NCBI GenBank assembly: GCA_023388535.1
Contig: JAEWFZ010000039.1
Location: 1-39,403, forward strand
DNA from: Bacillota bacterium
Lineage (GTDB): Bacteria; Bacillota_I; Bacilli_A; Erysipelotrichales; Erysipelotrichaceae
Direction of reading: 5' to 3'
DNA length: 39,403 nucleotides
In this document: positions 21,827-30,500 of the stretch, piece after piece
Layout: each line of letters opens with the position of its first letter
Position numbering within the stretch: the stretch's first letter is position 1
Made by a program: the position numbers and the translations under genes
The notes under the pieces: model-generated
The model's input: the letters and a program-made list of their open reading frames with translations, nothing else
Told to the model about the DNA's origin: nothing
Databases searched by the model: none

Positions 21827-22789
21827 TTATTTATTACTTTCTCTGAAGCTTAAGCCTAAGTCTGCTAACTTATCTTTGACTTCTTTTAAGGATTTCTTTC
21901 CTAGGTTTCTTACTTTCATCATGTCTTCTTCAGTCTTCTGGAGAAGTTCTTCAACCGAACCAATACCGGCACGTTTTAAGCAGTTGTAGGAACGAACGGA
22001 AAGATCAAGATCTTCAATCATCATCGTTGAAGATTGTTTCTCATAAGTTGAAACACTGTCTTTAATCAGTGAGTCTTTCTCATGAACGGAATCTTTTATT
22101 TCAGCAATGACATTAAAGTGATCACTAAGAATCTTAGCCGCTAAGGCTAAAGCTTCTTGTGGCTCGATGGAACCATTAGTTTCAACTTCGATGGTTAAAC
22201 GATCGTATGTCGTAGATTGACCTACCCGAGCTGGTTCTACTTCATAAGCACAGCGTTCAATCGGCGAATACAACGAATCGGTGAAAATGGTACCAATTCC
22301 TTGGGAAGCGCCTTGGAAAAGCACTTTGTTTTCATTTTGGCTGACATAGCCACGACCCAAACGAGCTTTCATTTCCATTTCTAAAGTACCGTCTTTAGAA
22401 AGCGTTGCGATTTCCATATCTGGATTAAGTACTTCTACCCCAGCTGGTAAAGCAATGTCTTTGGCGGTAACTACTTTTGGACCTTTTTCCGAAAGTCTCA
22501 AAGTATAGATTTCTTCGTTATCAATCGATAGAATTAATCCTTTTAGATTTAAGAGAATGGTAGTAACATCTTCTACAACACCATCCATAGCGGTAAACTC
22601 ATGTTGAACCCCTTCGATTTTAATCGAATGCAAGCTAGCTCCTGGTAAAGAAGATAGCAAGACGCGACGTAGGGAATTACCAAGGGTAGTTCCAAAGCCA
22701 CGTTCTAACGGTTCGAAGACAAATTTACCGTAGTTTTTGGAAATGTCTAATTCTTTAATATCATAGGTTGCGCGTTCAAATTTTAGCAT
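21827..22789 (-). CDS. rpoA: RNA polymerase alpha subunit
   Basis: This 320-residue alpha subunit has an N-terminal dimerisation and assembly domain (residues ~1-230; landmarks FEPLERGFGTTLGNSLRRVLLSS and KIEGVQHEFT). A flexible linker and a C-terminal domain follow (~250-310; LDLSVRSYNCLKRAGI and VRNLGKKSLKEVKDKL) that binds UP elements and activators. The length is slightly above the Bacillus 314. The ribosome binding site is AAGGGGAG. It lies between rpsK and rplQ as usual. Confidence 0.98.
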   Translation of the reverse strand: MLKFERATYDIKELDISKNYGKFVFEPLERGFGTTLGNSLRRVLLSSLPGASLHSIKIEGVQHEFTAMDGVVEDVTTILLNLKGLILSIDNEEIYTLRLSEKGPKVVTAKDIALPAGVEVLNPDMEIATLSKDGTLEMEMKARLGRGYVSQNENKVLFQGASQGIGTIFTDSLYSPIERCAYEVEPARVGQSTTYDRLTIEVETNGSIEPQEALALAAKILSDHFNVIAEIKDSVHEKDSLIKDSVSTYEKQSSTMMIEDLDLSVRSYNCLKRAGIGSVEELLQKTEEDMMKVRNLGKKSLKEVKDKLADLGLSFRESNK

Positions 22790-22800
22790 GTTTCTCCCCT

Positions 22801-23208
22801 TTATCCGCGTGGACGTTTTGGAGGGCGGCAGCCATTGTGAGGAATCGGAGTATTGTCATTGATCATGGTAATATCTAGACCAGCTACTTGCAGGGAGCGA
22901 ATCGCTGCTTCACGGCCTGGACCAGGACCTTTGACGGATACTGCTACACTCTTCATACCGGAATCTAATGCGGCACGAGCAGCAGCTTCTGAAGCTTGTT
23001 GCGCAGCATATGGCGTTGATTTACGTGAACCACGATAGCCTAATGCGCCGGCGCTAGACCAAGCAATTACATTACCACTTTCATCGGTAATCGTAACAAT
23101 CGTATTGTTAAAAGTTGAATGGATATGAGCCATACCGCGCGCTATATTCTTTTTGACGCGACGTTTACGGACGACTTTCCCTTTACCTTTACCTTTAGCT
23201 TTTGACAT
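22801..23208 (-). CDS. rpsK: 30S ribosomal protein S11
   Basis: This is a 135-residue protein with landmarks GMAHIHSTFNNTIVTITD, GYRGSRKSTPYAAQ, VKGPGPGREAAIR and DNTPIPHNGCRPPKRPRG. It forms the platform of the 30S subunit. The lysine-rich N-terminus KAKGKGKGKVVRKRRVKK is somewhat longer than average. It is preceded by GAGAGG. Confidence 0.98.
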   Translation of the reverse strand: MSKAKGKGKGKVVRKRRVKKNIARGMAHIHSTFNNTIVTITDESGNVIAWSSAGALGYRGSRKSTPYAAQQASEAAARAALDSGMKSVAVSVKGPGPGREAAIRSLQVAGLDITMINDNTPIPHNGCRPPKRPRG

Positions 23209-23225
23209 AATTACTTACCTCTCGC

Positions 23226-23594
23226 TTATTTCTTTTTACCAGCAATCGCACGAGCAGGACCTTTGCGGGTACGAGCGTTGGTTTTGGTACGTTGACCACG
23301 AACTGGTAAGTTACGACGATGGCGAATGCCACGATAACTTCCAATTTCCATTAGTCGTTTGATGTTAAGCGCTTCTTCACGACGAAGATCACCTTCTAGT
23401 TTGTAATGTCCGACTTCGGCACGAATTAAATTAACTTGTTCGTCGGTTAAATCTTTAACCCGAATATCTTCGGATACATTTACTTTCTTTAAAATTTCTT
23501 GAGCACGTGGTAAGCCGATTCCGTAAATATAAGTTAACGAAACGACGACACGTTTATTTTGTGGGATGTCTATCCCTGCGATACGAGTTGCCAC
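23226..23594 (-). CDS. rpsM: 30S ribosomal protein S13
   Basis: This is a 122-residue head protein of the 30S subunit, beginning ARIAGIDIP-like (ATRIAGIDIPQNKRVV), with YIYGIG, GSYRGIRHRRNLPVRGQRT and a basic tail. The start is GTG 23594, preceded by AGGAGG. The 16 nt between rpmJ and rpsM carry only that site. Confidence 0.98.
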   Translation of the reverse strand: MATRIAGIDIPQNKRVVVSLTYIYGIGLPRAQEILKKVNVSEDIRVKDLTDEQVNLIRAEVGHYKLEGDLRREEALNIKRLMEIGSYRGIRHRRNLPVRGQRTKTNARTRKGPARAIAGKKK

Positions 23595-23610
23595 TATTTA
23601 TTTCCTCCTA

Positions 23611-23724
23611 TTACCCTTGTCTCTGTTTGTGTTTTGGGTTGCTACAAATAATCATGACGCGTCCGTGACGTTTGATGACGCGGCATTTGTCGCAGATAGG
23701 TTTTACTGATGGTTTAACTTTCAT
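23611..23724 (-). CDS. rpmJ: 50S ribosomal protein L36
   Basis: This 37-residue protein reads MKVKPSVKPICDKCRVIKRH and ends KHKQRQG. The zinc ligands C11, C14, C27 and H32 are all present, so it is the zinc-binding (C+) form. It lies between infA and rpsM, with AAGGAGA before the ATG. Confidence 0.98.
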   Translation of the reverse strand: MKVKPSVKPICDKCRVIKRHGRVMIICSNPKHKQRQG

Positions 23725-23739
23725 CTGTATTTCTCCTTC

Positions 23740-23958
23740 TTACTTGTGTCTAAAAGTAATACGCCCACGTGTTAGGTCATATGGTGAAATTTCTACAGTG
23801 ACACGATCACCCGGTAAAATGCGAATGTAATACATGCGGATTTTACCAGAAACGTGAGCCAAGATCGTATGTCCATTGGGTAGTTTCACATTAAAATAGG
23901 CATTTGGTAAGGTTTCTTCGACGACGCCTTCCATTTCGATAACATCTTCTTTAGCCAT
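23740..23958 (-). CDS. infA: Translation initiation factor IF-1
   Basis: This 72-residue single OB-fold protein has landmarks MAKEDVIEMEGVVEETLPNA, LPNGHTILAHVSGKIRM and PYDLTRGRITFRHK. It covers the 30S A site during initiation. The ATG lies 8 nt inside the end of map, whose last codons supply the AAGGAGG site, so the two genes are coupled. Confidence 0.98.
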   Translation of the reverse strand: MAKEDVIEMEGVVEETLPNAYFNVKLPNGHTILAHVSGKIRMYYIRILPGDRVTVEISPYDLTRGRITFRHK

Positions 23959-24727
23959 TGCTTTCCTCCTTTTCGTTTGTTTTGGTCAAGATTTCATAGC
24001 CATCTTGAGTAATCACAATCGTATGCTCGTAATGAGCCGTTAGTGAATGATCCTTGCTGCGAACCGTCCATTTATCAATTGGATCGATGGTTGTTTGATC
24101 GGTACCTAATTGAACCATTGGTTCGATACATAATGTCATTCCTTCTTTGAGCAAGATACCTCTTCCAGGAATGCCATCATTGAAAATCGCAGGATCTTCG
24201 TGAAGGTTGCGGCCTATTCCATGCCCGGTAAAGTCCATTGGTATACCAAAGCCGTAAGGTTTGATATAGGACCCAATCGCATGGGATATATCACCAAGAT
24301 AATTACCTGCCTTTGCAGATTTCAAGCCTTCGAATAAACTATCATGAGTGACTTGAAGCAGTTTTTCTGTTTCTTCACTGATGGCTCCGACAGCATACGT
24401 CCAAGCCGAATCGGCATGATATCCTTTAAACTCAGCTCCGACATCTATTGTGATGACATCGCCTTCTTTCAATAGAATGTCTATCGAAGGTATTCCGTGA
24501 ACCAAAACTTCATTTACCGAAGCACAAATTGATCCAGGAAAGCCTCCATAACCTTTGAAACTCGGTGTGCACCCGGCTTCTACGATCCACTGTTCTGCCA
24601 GTTTATCTAGATAAAGGGTGCTTACACCGGGTTTAATATGGTCATTCATTTTTTCTAATACTGTCGCCACTACCGAACCAGCATAGCGCATTAGTTCTAG
24701 TTCTCTATTTGATTTAGTGCTGACCAT
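23951..24727 (-). CDS. map: Type I methionine aminopeptidase
   Basis: This 258-residue metalloenzyme removes the initiator Met from new proteins. The five metal ligands are recognisable: the two Asp in TIDVGAEFKGYHAD, the His of FTGHGIGRNLHE, the Glu of LCIEPM and the Glu of HYEHT. The start is ATG 24727 (MVSTKSNRELELM), with GGAGG before it; an upstream in-frame codon at 24745 lies deeper inside adk without a site. It overlaps adk by 14 nt and infA by 8 nt. Confidence 0.97.
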   Translation of the reverse strand: MVSTKSNRELELMRYAGSVVATVLEKMNDHIKPGVSTLYLDKLAEQWIVEAGCTPSFKGYGGFPGSICASVNEVLVHGIPSIDILLKEGDVITIDVGAEFKGYHADSAWTYAVGAISEETEKLLQVTHDSLFEGLKSAKAGNYLGDISHAIGSYIKPYGFGIPMDFTGHGIGRNLHEDPAIFNDGIPGRGILLKEGMTLCIEPMVQLGTDQTTIDPIDKWTVRSKDHSLTAHYEHTIVITQDGYEILTKTNEKEESNG

Positions 24728-25373
24728 CAATGGCCTCCATGACATTAAAGATGTCTTGTACGACAGCTTCTACGGATTGGTTTCCGTTAATATTGTATAC
24801 CAGACCTTGTTTTTGATAAAACTTCAGTACCGGTTCGGTCAAATGGTGGTATTCCCTCATTCGAATTTCGAGTTGTTCCTGCGTATCATCGCTGCGTTGA
24901 ATCAATGCGCCTTGATCCAAATCACAGATACCTTCCACTTTAGGTGGCATATTGGTGATGTGATAAATTTGTCCACAAGTGGAACAAACCCGACGACCGG
25001 TAATGCGATGTACAAGAACATCAAAGTCAATGACAATATTGATGACACCATCTAAAGCGCGATTCATTTCATGGGAAACTTCATCGAAAGCCTTAGCTTG
25101 AATCAATGTTCGAGGAAATCCATCCAATAGAAATCCTTGACTGCAATCGGGACGGGTGAGTCGTTCCATTACCATATCAATGGTAACTTGATCGGGAACT
25201 AGTAGGCCTTGATCAATATAGATTTTGGCTATATTTCCCACTGGGGTATCACTCGCCATTGCGTCTCGAAACATTTGGCCACTGGAGATATGGGGAATAT
25301 GGTAATGCTCAACAATACGTTGAGACATTGTCCCCTTCCCGGCTCCAGGCGCACCTGTTATCAACAGATTCAT
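24714..25373 (-). CDS. adk: Adenylate kinase, zinc-binding form
   Basis: This 219-residue kinase converts ATP plus AMP to 2 ADP. The P-loop is GAPGAGKGT, the AMP site includes SSGQMFRDA and LLDGFPRT, and the LID has GRRVCSTCGQ...GICDLD. That gives three Cys and one Asp as the structural zinc ligands common in Gram-positive adenylate kinases. The ATG follows the secY TAA without a gap (TAAATG), so its translation probably relies on coupling; no strong separate ribosome binding site is seen. Confidence 0.98.
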   Translation of the reverse strand: MNLLITGAPGAGKGTMSQRIVEHYHIPHISSGQMFRDAMASDTPVGNIAKIYIDQGLLVPDQVTIDMVMERLTRPDCSQGFLLDGFPRTLIQAKAFDEVSHEMNRALDGVINIVIDFDVLVHRITGRRVCSTCGQIYHITNMPPKVEGICDLDQGALIQRSDDTQEQLEIRMREYHHLTEPVLKFYQKQGLVYNINGNQSVEAVVQDIFNVMEAIDGQH

Positions 25374-26654
25374 TTATCGAGATTTGCGGAAACCTTCGTA
25401 TTTCCGCTCCGTCAATTTACTGGTTAAATCGGACATTGTTTCCAAAGCTACCCCAACGACAATGATCATTCCAGTTCCACCAAGACTAAGGCCTGCTGGC
25501 ATGTTTTTGAAAATCATAGGAACAATGTACGGAAGTAAGGCTAGTACTAACAAGAAGATAGCACCAGGTACGGTGATGCGATTTAACACCGTTGAAATAT
25601 ATTTACGGGTGGCTTCACCTGGACGAATCGAGGTGATATACGTTCCATTCTTCGCCAAATCTTTGGAGATTTTATCCGGATCCACCGTGAGATGGGTGTA
25701 GAAGAACGTAAACAGGATAATTAGGAGCGCATAAATCAACAGACCAGGGAAGGAACCAATATTTAAAATTTTATTTAAAGTTTGGTAGAACGGTCCTTGA
25801 TTGAAGAAGCTCATAAGGGTTAATGGTGCTGTCAAAATCGCTTGTGAGAAAATGACAGGAATAACCGAGGCTGAGTTAATTTTCAATGGTAAGTAGTTCT
25901 TCGCTGATTTGCGTTGTACCACCGACGAAGAGGTGTATTGAATAGGAATGCGACGTTCGGCTTGGTTCATGTAAATAACTAAAACAATAATTACTAAATA
26001 AACCAAAACAAAGCCGATGAATCCTAACAATCCTGGAATATTGAATCCACCACCGAGTAAGGAAGTGAATGCGGTCATGAATTGGTTTGGCAGACCGGAA
26101 ACAATCCCAGCCATAATGATAATTGATAAACCATTACCAATACCTTTAGATGTGATTTGATCTCCCACCCAAAGCAAGAACATCGTTCCTGCAACCATAA
26201 CCAAGGAAGTATAGAAGAAGGCACCCGCGCTGGTATCCATCATAAATCCATAGGCCGAGTTCATCGCAATTAACATTGAAATCGATTGGATAAAGCCTAG
26301 AACCAAGGCTAGATAACGGGTCATCCGGTCCATCTTTTTACGGCCGGCTTCACCTTCTTTTTGAAGATCGGCAAAATATGGTATAACATCCATCGCTAAT
26401 AATTGCGTAATAATGGATGCGGTAATATAAGGTCCAACTCCCAAAGCGAAAATGGAGAAACGTTCTAACTGACCTCCACCAAGAAGGTTCATCATTTGTA
26501 GGATAGTATTTCCTACTCCAGTTAGACGTGCTTGGTTAACATTCGGAGCCGGAATATTCGACCCCAAACGATAAACAAATAACATCATTAAAGTAAATAA
26601 GATACGATTGCGGATGTTTTTGTTTTTTATCATCTTCGTTAGAGTTTCAATCAC
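25374..26654 (-). CDS. secY: Protein translocase subunit SecY
   Basis: This 426-residue channel of the Sec translocon has ten membrane helices. Landmarks include the N-terminal RILFTLMMLFVYRLGSNIPAPN, PYITASIITQLLAMDV, the loop QAERRIPIQY and a C-terminal KYEGFRKSR. The start is GTG 26654, one nt after the rplO stop, with AGAGGTGATC about 7 nt upstream. It exports the LPxTG protein and other secreted products. Confidence 0.98.
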   Translation of the reverse strand: MIETLTKMIKNKNIRNRILFTLMMLFVYRLGSNIPAPNVNQARLTGVGNTILQMMNLLGGGQLERFSIFALGVGPYITASIITQLLAMDVIPYFADLQKEGEAGRKKMDRMTRYLALVLGFIQSISMLIAMNSAYGFMMDTSAGAFFYTSLVMVAGTMFLLWVGDQITSKGIGNGLSIIIMAGIVSGLPNQFMTAFTSLLGGGFNIPGLLGFIGFVLVYLVIIVLVIYMNQAERRIPIQYTSSSVVQRKSAKNYLPLKINSASVIPVIFSQAILTAPLTLMSFFNQGPFYQTLNKILNIGSFPGLLIYALLIILFTFFYTHLTVDPDKISKDLAKNGTYITSIRPGEATRKYISTVLNRITVPGAIFLLVLALLPYIVPMIFKNMPAGLSLGGTGMIIVVGVALETMSDLTSKLTERKYEGFRKSR

Positions 26655-26655
26655 C

Positions 26656-27096
26656 TTAGATCACCTCTACTTTTCCGCCAGCTGCCTCAATTGCTGCTTT
26701 TGCTGATTCAGAGAATGCGTGAGCAACAACGGTTAATTTTTTCTCGAGTTTTCCCATCCCAAGAATCTTAACGCCATCAAGTTCATCTTTGAACAAGCCA
26801 GCAGCCTTAAGAAGTTCTACGGTTACTTCAACCCCATCGTCAAAACGATTAAGTTGTTCTAAGTTGACTACCGCAAACTCTTTACGGTTTGGATTTTTAA
26901 ATCCTCGTTTTGGTAAACGAATATAAATTGGGGTTTGTCCCCCTTCAAAACCTGGAGCTTTTCCACCACCGGAACGTGATAACTGACCGGTTTGACCTCT
27001 ACCAGAGGTTTTACCTAGACCAGAACCATGCCCGCGGCCAACTCGTTTAGAGCGTCTACGTGCACCTGGCGTATAGGTTAATTCATGTAATTTCAT
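26656..27096 (-). CDS. rplO: 50S ribosomal protein L15
   Basis: This is a 146-residue protein with landmarks ELTYTPGARRRSKRVGRGHGSG, the glycine-rich KTSGRGQTGQLSRSGGGKAPGFEGGQ, and a C-terminal AGGKVEVI. It follows rpsE with only 11 nt between. The gene for L30, usually found here, is absent. Confidence 0.98.
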   Translation of the reverse strand: MKLHELTYTPGARRRSKRVGRGHGSGLGKTSGRGQTGQLSRSGGGKAPGFEGGQTPIYIRLPKRGFKNPNRKEFAVVNLEQLNRFDDGVEVTVELLKAAGLFKDELDGVKILGMGKLEKKLTVVAHAFSESAKAAIEAAGGKVEVI

Positions 27097-27107
27097 ATCA
27101 TGACCTC

Positions 27108-27674
27108 CTAACGTATTTCTTCAACTTTAAGTCCGCGTTCGAAAGCGACTTGGTTGACAGTTTTTAGAGATTTTAAACCTTCAAAGGTAGCACGGACCAT
27201 GTTAATTGGAGTGCGTGAACCTAAGCATTTAGTTAAGATATCGGTCACCCCAGCAAGTTCTAGTACGACACGAATCGATCCCCCAGCGATAACTCCAGTA
27301 CCTTCTGAAGCTGGACGCAAGAGTACCGATCCAGCACCGAATTTACCAGTAACGGTATGCGGGATAGTAGTATTTCCATTAACTAATTTAATACGGATTA
27401 GGTTCTTCTTAGCATTCTCGACCCCTTTGCGAATAGCATCAGGTACTTCGTTGGCTTTACCAAGACCAAATCCGACTCGACCTTTACGATCACCAACAAT
27501 GACTAACGCTGAGAAACGGAAGCGACGTCCACCTTTAACAACCTTAGTAACCCGGTTGATGGTAACGACTCTTTCTTCAAATTCTTTTTCTTCGCGTGGT
27601 CTTCTTCTTGGGCGACGATCTTGTCTTTGCTGTCTTTGTTGATTTTGTTGTCTTTCTTCGTTTGTAACTGACAT
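27108..27674 (-). CDS. rpsE: 30S ribosomal protein S5 with basic N-terminal extension
   Basis: This is a 188-residue protein. The S5 core begins near residue 34 (ERVVTINRVTKVVKGGRRFR), with VGDRKGRVGFGLGKA, FGAGSVLLRPASEGTGVIAGG and a normal C-terminus. The first ~33 residues are a low-complexity Gln/Arg-rich tail (QQNQQRQQRQDRRPRRRPRE), making the protein about 20 residues longer than Bacillus S5. S5 helps form the mRNA entry channel with S3 and S4. S3 in this genome also has an Arg/Gln-rich tail. The ribosome binding site is AAAGGAGA. Confidence 0.97.
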   Translation of the reverse strand: MSVTNEERQQNQQRQQRQDRRPRRRPREEKEFEERVVTINRVTKVVKGGRRFRFSALVIVGDRKGRVGFGLGKANEVPDAIRKGVENAKKNLIRIKLVNGNTTIPHTVTGKFGAGSVLLRPASEGTGVIAGGSIRVVLELAGVTDILTKCLGSRTPINMVRATFEGLKSLKTVNQVAFERGLKVEEIR

Positions 27675-27690
27675 AGTTTATATCTCTCCT

Positions 27691-28047
27691 TTAGAACTGC
27701 AGACCAGCTTCACGAGCCGCGTCGGCTAACGCTTTCACGCGACCATGATATAAGTAACCACCACGGTCAAATACGACTGTTGTAATTTCTTTTTCTTTGG
27801 CGCGATTAGCGAGTTCGGTCCCTACTTGTTTAGCGGCTTCAATATTTCCGCCATGATCAAGTTTGAGGTCCAAAGTTGAGCAAGATACTAAAGTTTCACC
27901 TTTAACATCATCGATAATTTGAGCATAAATATGTGCGTTTGAACGGAAGACATTTAAGCGTGGACATTCTGGAGTGCCACTAATCTTTTTACGAACGCGT
28001 AGATGTCTACGTTTTCTAACTTCATTTCTATTTACTTTTTTAATCAT
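27691..28047 (-). CDS. rplR: 50S ribosomal protein L18
   Basis: This 118-residue 5S rRNA-binding protein has landmarks RKRRHLRVRKKISGTPECPRL, LNVFRSNAHIYAQIID, and the C-terminal VVFDRGGYLYHGRVKALADAAREAGL. The ribosome binding site is AAGGAG. It sits between rplF and rpsE. Confidence 0.98.
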   Translation of the reverse strand: MIKKVNRNEVRKRRHLRVRKKISGTPECPRLNVFRSNAHIYAQIIDDVKGETLVSCSTLDLKLDHGGNIEAAKQVGTELANRAKEKEITTVVFDRGGYLYHGRVKALADAAREAGLQF

Positions 28048-28064
28048 TTAGATAGCGCTCCTTT

Positions 28065-28613
28065 CTATTTCTTAGCTGCGGCCGTCTTTCCTTCTTTACG
28101 ACGGACTTGTTCACCCTTATAACGAATACCCTTACCAAGATATGGTTCTGGTTTACGTGTAGCGCGGACGTTGGCAGCGAAATCTCCAACTAATTGCTTA
28201 TCGATTCCTTCAACAGAGATTTGCGTGTTTCTTTCGACAGTCACTGTCAATCCTTCAGGAACTTCAAATTCAATTGGTTGAGAATATCCAACAGATAAGG
28301 ATAAGGTATTTCCGCTCATCGATGAACGGTAACCAATCCCTACGATTTCTAGTTGTTTTTTGTACCCTTCTTTAACCCCAACAATCATGTTGTTAAGGAC
28401 AGCTCTAGTGGTACCATGAAGCTGTTTTGAACGTTTAGCGTCGTTTGGACGTTTTACTGTAAGGATTCCATCTTCGACAATGATTTCCATCGAAGAATCA
28501 AAGGTTCTACTTAAAGTACCTTTAGGACCTTTTACAGTCACCTCATTACCTGCTGCAATTTCGATTTCTACATCGGCAGGAACGGTAATCGTTTTATTTC
28601 CGATACGTGACAT
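28065..28613 (-). CDS. rplF: 50S ribosomal protein L6
   Basis: This is a 182-residue protein of two similar domains. It starts MSRIGNKTITVPADVEI, and the C-terminal block PEPYLGKGIRYKGEQVRRKEGK is the L6 signature near the sarcin-ricin loop. AAGGAGA precedes the ATG. Confidence 0.98.
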   Translation of the reverse strand: MSRIGNKTITVPADVEIEIAAGNEVTVKGPKGTLSRTFDSSMEIIVEDGILTVKRPNDAKRSKQLHGTTRAVLNNMIVGVKEGYKKQLEIVGIGYRSSMSGNTLSLSVGYSQPIEFEVPEGLTVTVERNTQISVEGIDKQLVGDFAANVRATRKPEPYLGKGIRYKGEQVRRKEGKTAAAKK

Positions 28614-28627
28614 TTTTCAATTTCTCC

Positions 28628-29023
28628 TTACCAAATATATGCGACGACTTCACCGCCGGTATGTTGTTTGCGGGCTTCACGGTCGGTCATATAACCATTA
28701 GAGGTTGAGATGATCGCAATGCCTAAACCATTGAGTACGCGAGGTAAATCATTGGCTTTGGAATAAACGCGAAGACCAGGTTTAGAGATACGTTTCAAGC
28801 CAGTTAATACTTTGTTACCGTTCTCCCCGTATTTCAGAGTAAGAACGATGGTTTTCTTAGCTTCACCTTCAACGGCAACATCACTAATATACCCTTCCGC
28901 TTTGAGAATTTCTGCTATAGCTAATTTTTCTTTGGAAGCGGGAATCTTAACTTCTTCGTGTTGAGCTTGAAGCGCATTACGAATTCTAGTTAACATATCC
29001 GCAATTGGATCTGTAAAACGCAT
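28628..29023 (-). CDS. rpsH: 30S ribosomal protein S8
   Basis: This is a 131-residue protein with DPIADMLTRIRNA at the N-terminus and a C-terminal GIAIISTSNGYMTDREARKQ, the S8 signature. It binds the central domain of 16S rRNA and is a classic autoregulator of spc operons in other bacteria. Nothing in this sequence shows such control here. Confidence 0.98.
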   Translation of the reverse strand: MRFTDPIADMLTRIRNALQAQHEEVKIPASKEKLAIAEILKAEGYISDVAVEGEAKKTIVLTLKYGENGNKVLTGLKRISKPGLRVYSKANDLPRVLNGLGIAIISTSNGYMTDREARKQHTGGEVVAYIW

Positions 29024-29038
29024 TTTTGATTCCTCCTT

Positions 29039-29224
29039 CTACCAAGATGCCTTTTTAACGCCTGGCAATTGGCCTTTATAGGCTAATTCTCTGAAGCAAA
29101 TTCGGCATAATCCGAATTTTCGAATAACCGAATGAGGACGTCCACAACGTTCACAACGGCTGTATTCACGAACCGCGAATTTTTGTTTACGACGTTGTTT
29201 ATTAATCATTGCTTTTTTTGCCAT
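29039..29224 (-). CDS. rpsN: 30S ribosomal protein S14, zinc type
   Basis: This is the 61-residue short form of S14. Its zinc ribbon has two CxxC pairs, CERC at 24-27 and CRIC about 16 residues later, followed by FRELAYKGQLPGVKKASW. It is encoded between rplE and rpsH, the standard place. AAGGAGA precedes the ATG. Confidence 0.98.
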   Translation of the reverse strand: MAKKAMINKQRRKQKFAVREYSRCERCGRPHSVIRKFGLCRICFRELAYKGQLPGVKKASW

Positions 29225-29234
29225 ATGATTCTCC

Positions 29235-29774
29235 TTATCTTTGGAACGGAACGCCTAGCTCTTTAAGTAGAGCGAAGCCTTCTTCATCGGTTTTGGCACT
29301 AGTGACGATAACAATATCCATACCACGAAGTTTATTAACTTGATCGTAGTTGATTTCTGGGAAGATTAATTGTTCTCTAATCCCTAGGGTGTAGTTTCCA
29401 CGACCATCGAAAGATTTATTAGAAACCCCTCTGAAGTCACGGACCCGTGGTAATGAAACGTTGACTAACTTATCAAAGAAAGCATACATTTTCTCACCGC
29501 GTAGTGTTACTTTACAGCCAATACTCATACCATCACGAAGTTTGAAGTTCGCGATTGATTTCTTAGCTTTAGTGATCACTGGTTTTTGACCAGTAATCGT
29601 AGTTAATTCGTTAACAGCATCTTCAAGGGCTTTAGGATTAGCGATCGCATCCCCAACACCCATGTTAACGACAATTTTTTCAAGTTTAGGCACTTGCATC
29701 ACTGAAGAATAGTTGAACTGTTTGGTTAATGCAGGTACTATTTCAGCTTTATAACGTTGTTGTAAGCGACTCAT
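29235..29774 (-). CDS. rplE: 50S ribosomal protein L5
   Basis: This 179-residue 5S rRNA-binding protein of the central protuberance has landmarks VPKLEKIVVNMGVGDA, TGQKPVITKAKKSIANFKLRDGM and a C-terminal DEEGFALLKELGVPF. AAGGAGG precedes the ATG. Confidence 0.98.
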   Translation of the reverse strand: MSRLQQRYKAEIVPALTKQFNYSSVMQVPKLEKIVVNMGVGDAIANPKALEDAVNELTTITGQKPVITKAKKSIANFKLRDGMSIGCKVTLRGEKMYAFFDKLVNVSLPRVRDFRGVSNKSFDGRGNYTLGIREQLIFPEINYDQVNKLRGMDIVIVTSAKTDEEGFALLKELGVPFQR

Positions 29775-29785
29775 TTCGTACCTCC

Positions 29786-30106
29786 TTATTTAACGATTTG
29801 TCCACTGGAACGAGCGCTGGTAAACTTACGAACTTTATTGCCTTTAGCGTCCGTAGTATAGCCTACGCGTGAACCAACTTTATTCTTCGGATCATAGAGC
29901 GCCACATTGGAAACATGTATCCATGCTTCTTTTTCAATGATGCCGCCATCTGGATTAATTTGACTTGGTTTAAGGTGTTTCTTAACTAAGTTAACCCCTT
30001 CAATCATGACTTTCTCATGTTTTGGAGAAACTTTAATAACTTCTCCAACTTGTCCTTTATAAGCACCGGTAAGGACAATTACCGTATCACTTTTATGAAT
30101 TTTCAT
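29786..30106 (-). CDS. rplX: 50S ribosomal protein L24
   Basis: This 106-residue assembly-initiating protein has the N-terminal KOW motif (DTVIVLTGAYKGQVGEVIKV) and NLVKKHLKPSQINPDGGI. The C-terminal end FTSARSSGQIVK is family-typical. AAAAGGAGA precedes the ATG. Confidence 0.98.
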   Translation of the reverse strand: MKIHKSDTVIVLTGAYKGQVGEVIKVSPKHEKVMIEGVNLVKKHLKPSQINPDGGIIEKEAWIHVSNVALYDPKNKVGSRVGYTTDAKGNKVRKFTSARSSGQIVK

Positions 30107-30119
30107 GGTAGTTCTCCTT

Positions 30120-30488
30120 TTATAGTACTTCCGGAGCTAAAGAAACAATTCTCATGAAGTTCTTTTCACGAAGTTCTCTGGCTACTGGACCGAAAATACG
30201 GGTTCCACGTGGTGTCATATCATCTTTTAGGATAACGCAGGCGTTATCATCGAATTTGATGTATGAACCGTTAGCGCGACGAATACCATACTTAGTACGT
30301 ACGATAACCGCTTTTACGACATCGCCTTTTTTAACGGTACCACCTGGAGTTGAATCTTTAACGGTACAAACAACAATATCACCGATATTGGAACTGCGAC
30401 GACGCGATCCGCCCAAGCCACGAATGACTAAGACTTCACGGGCCCCAGTATTATCGGCTACACGTAGACGTGTTTCATTGTGAATCAT
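30120..30488 (-). CDS. rplN: 50S ribosomal protein L14
   Basis: This is a 122-residue protein starting MIHNETRLRVADNTGAREV, with RGTRIFGPVARELREKNFMRIVSLAPEVL at its end (the L14 signature). It contributes to the subunit interface and the translation-factor region. AAGGAGG precedes the ATG. Confidence 0.98.
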   Translation of the reverse strand: MIHNETRLRVADNTGAREVLVIRGLGGSRRRSSNIGDIVVCTVKDSTPGGTVKKGDVVKAVIVRTKYGIRRANGSYIKFDDNACVILKDDMTPRGTRIFGPVARELREKNFMRIVSLAPEVL

Positions 30489-30500
30489 ACTAAGACCTCC

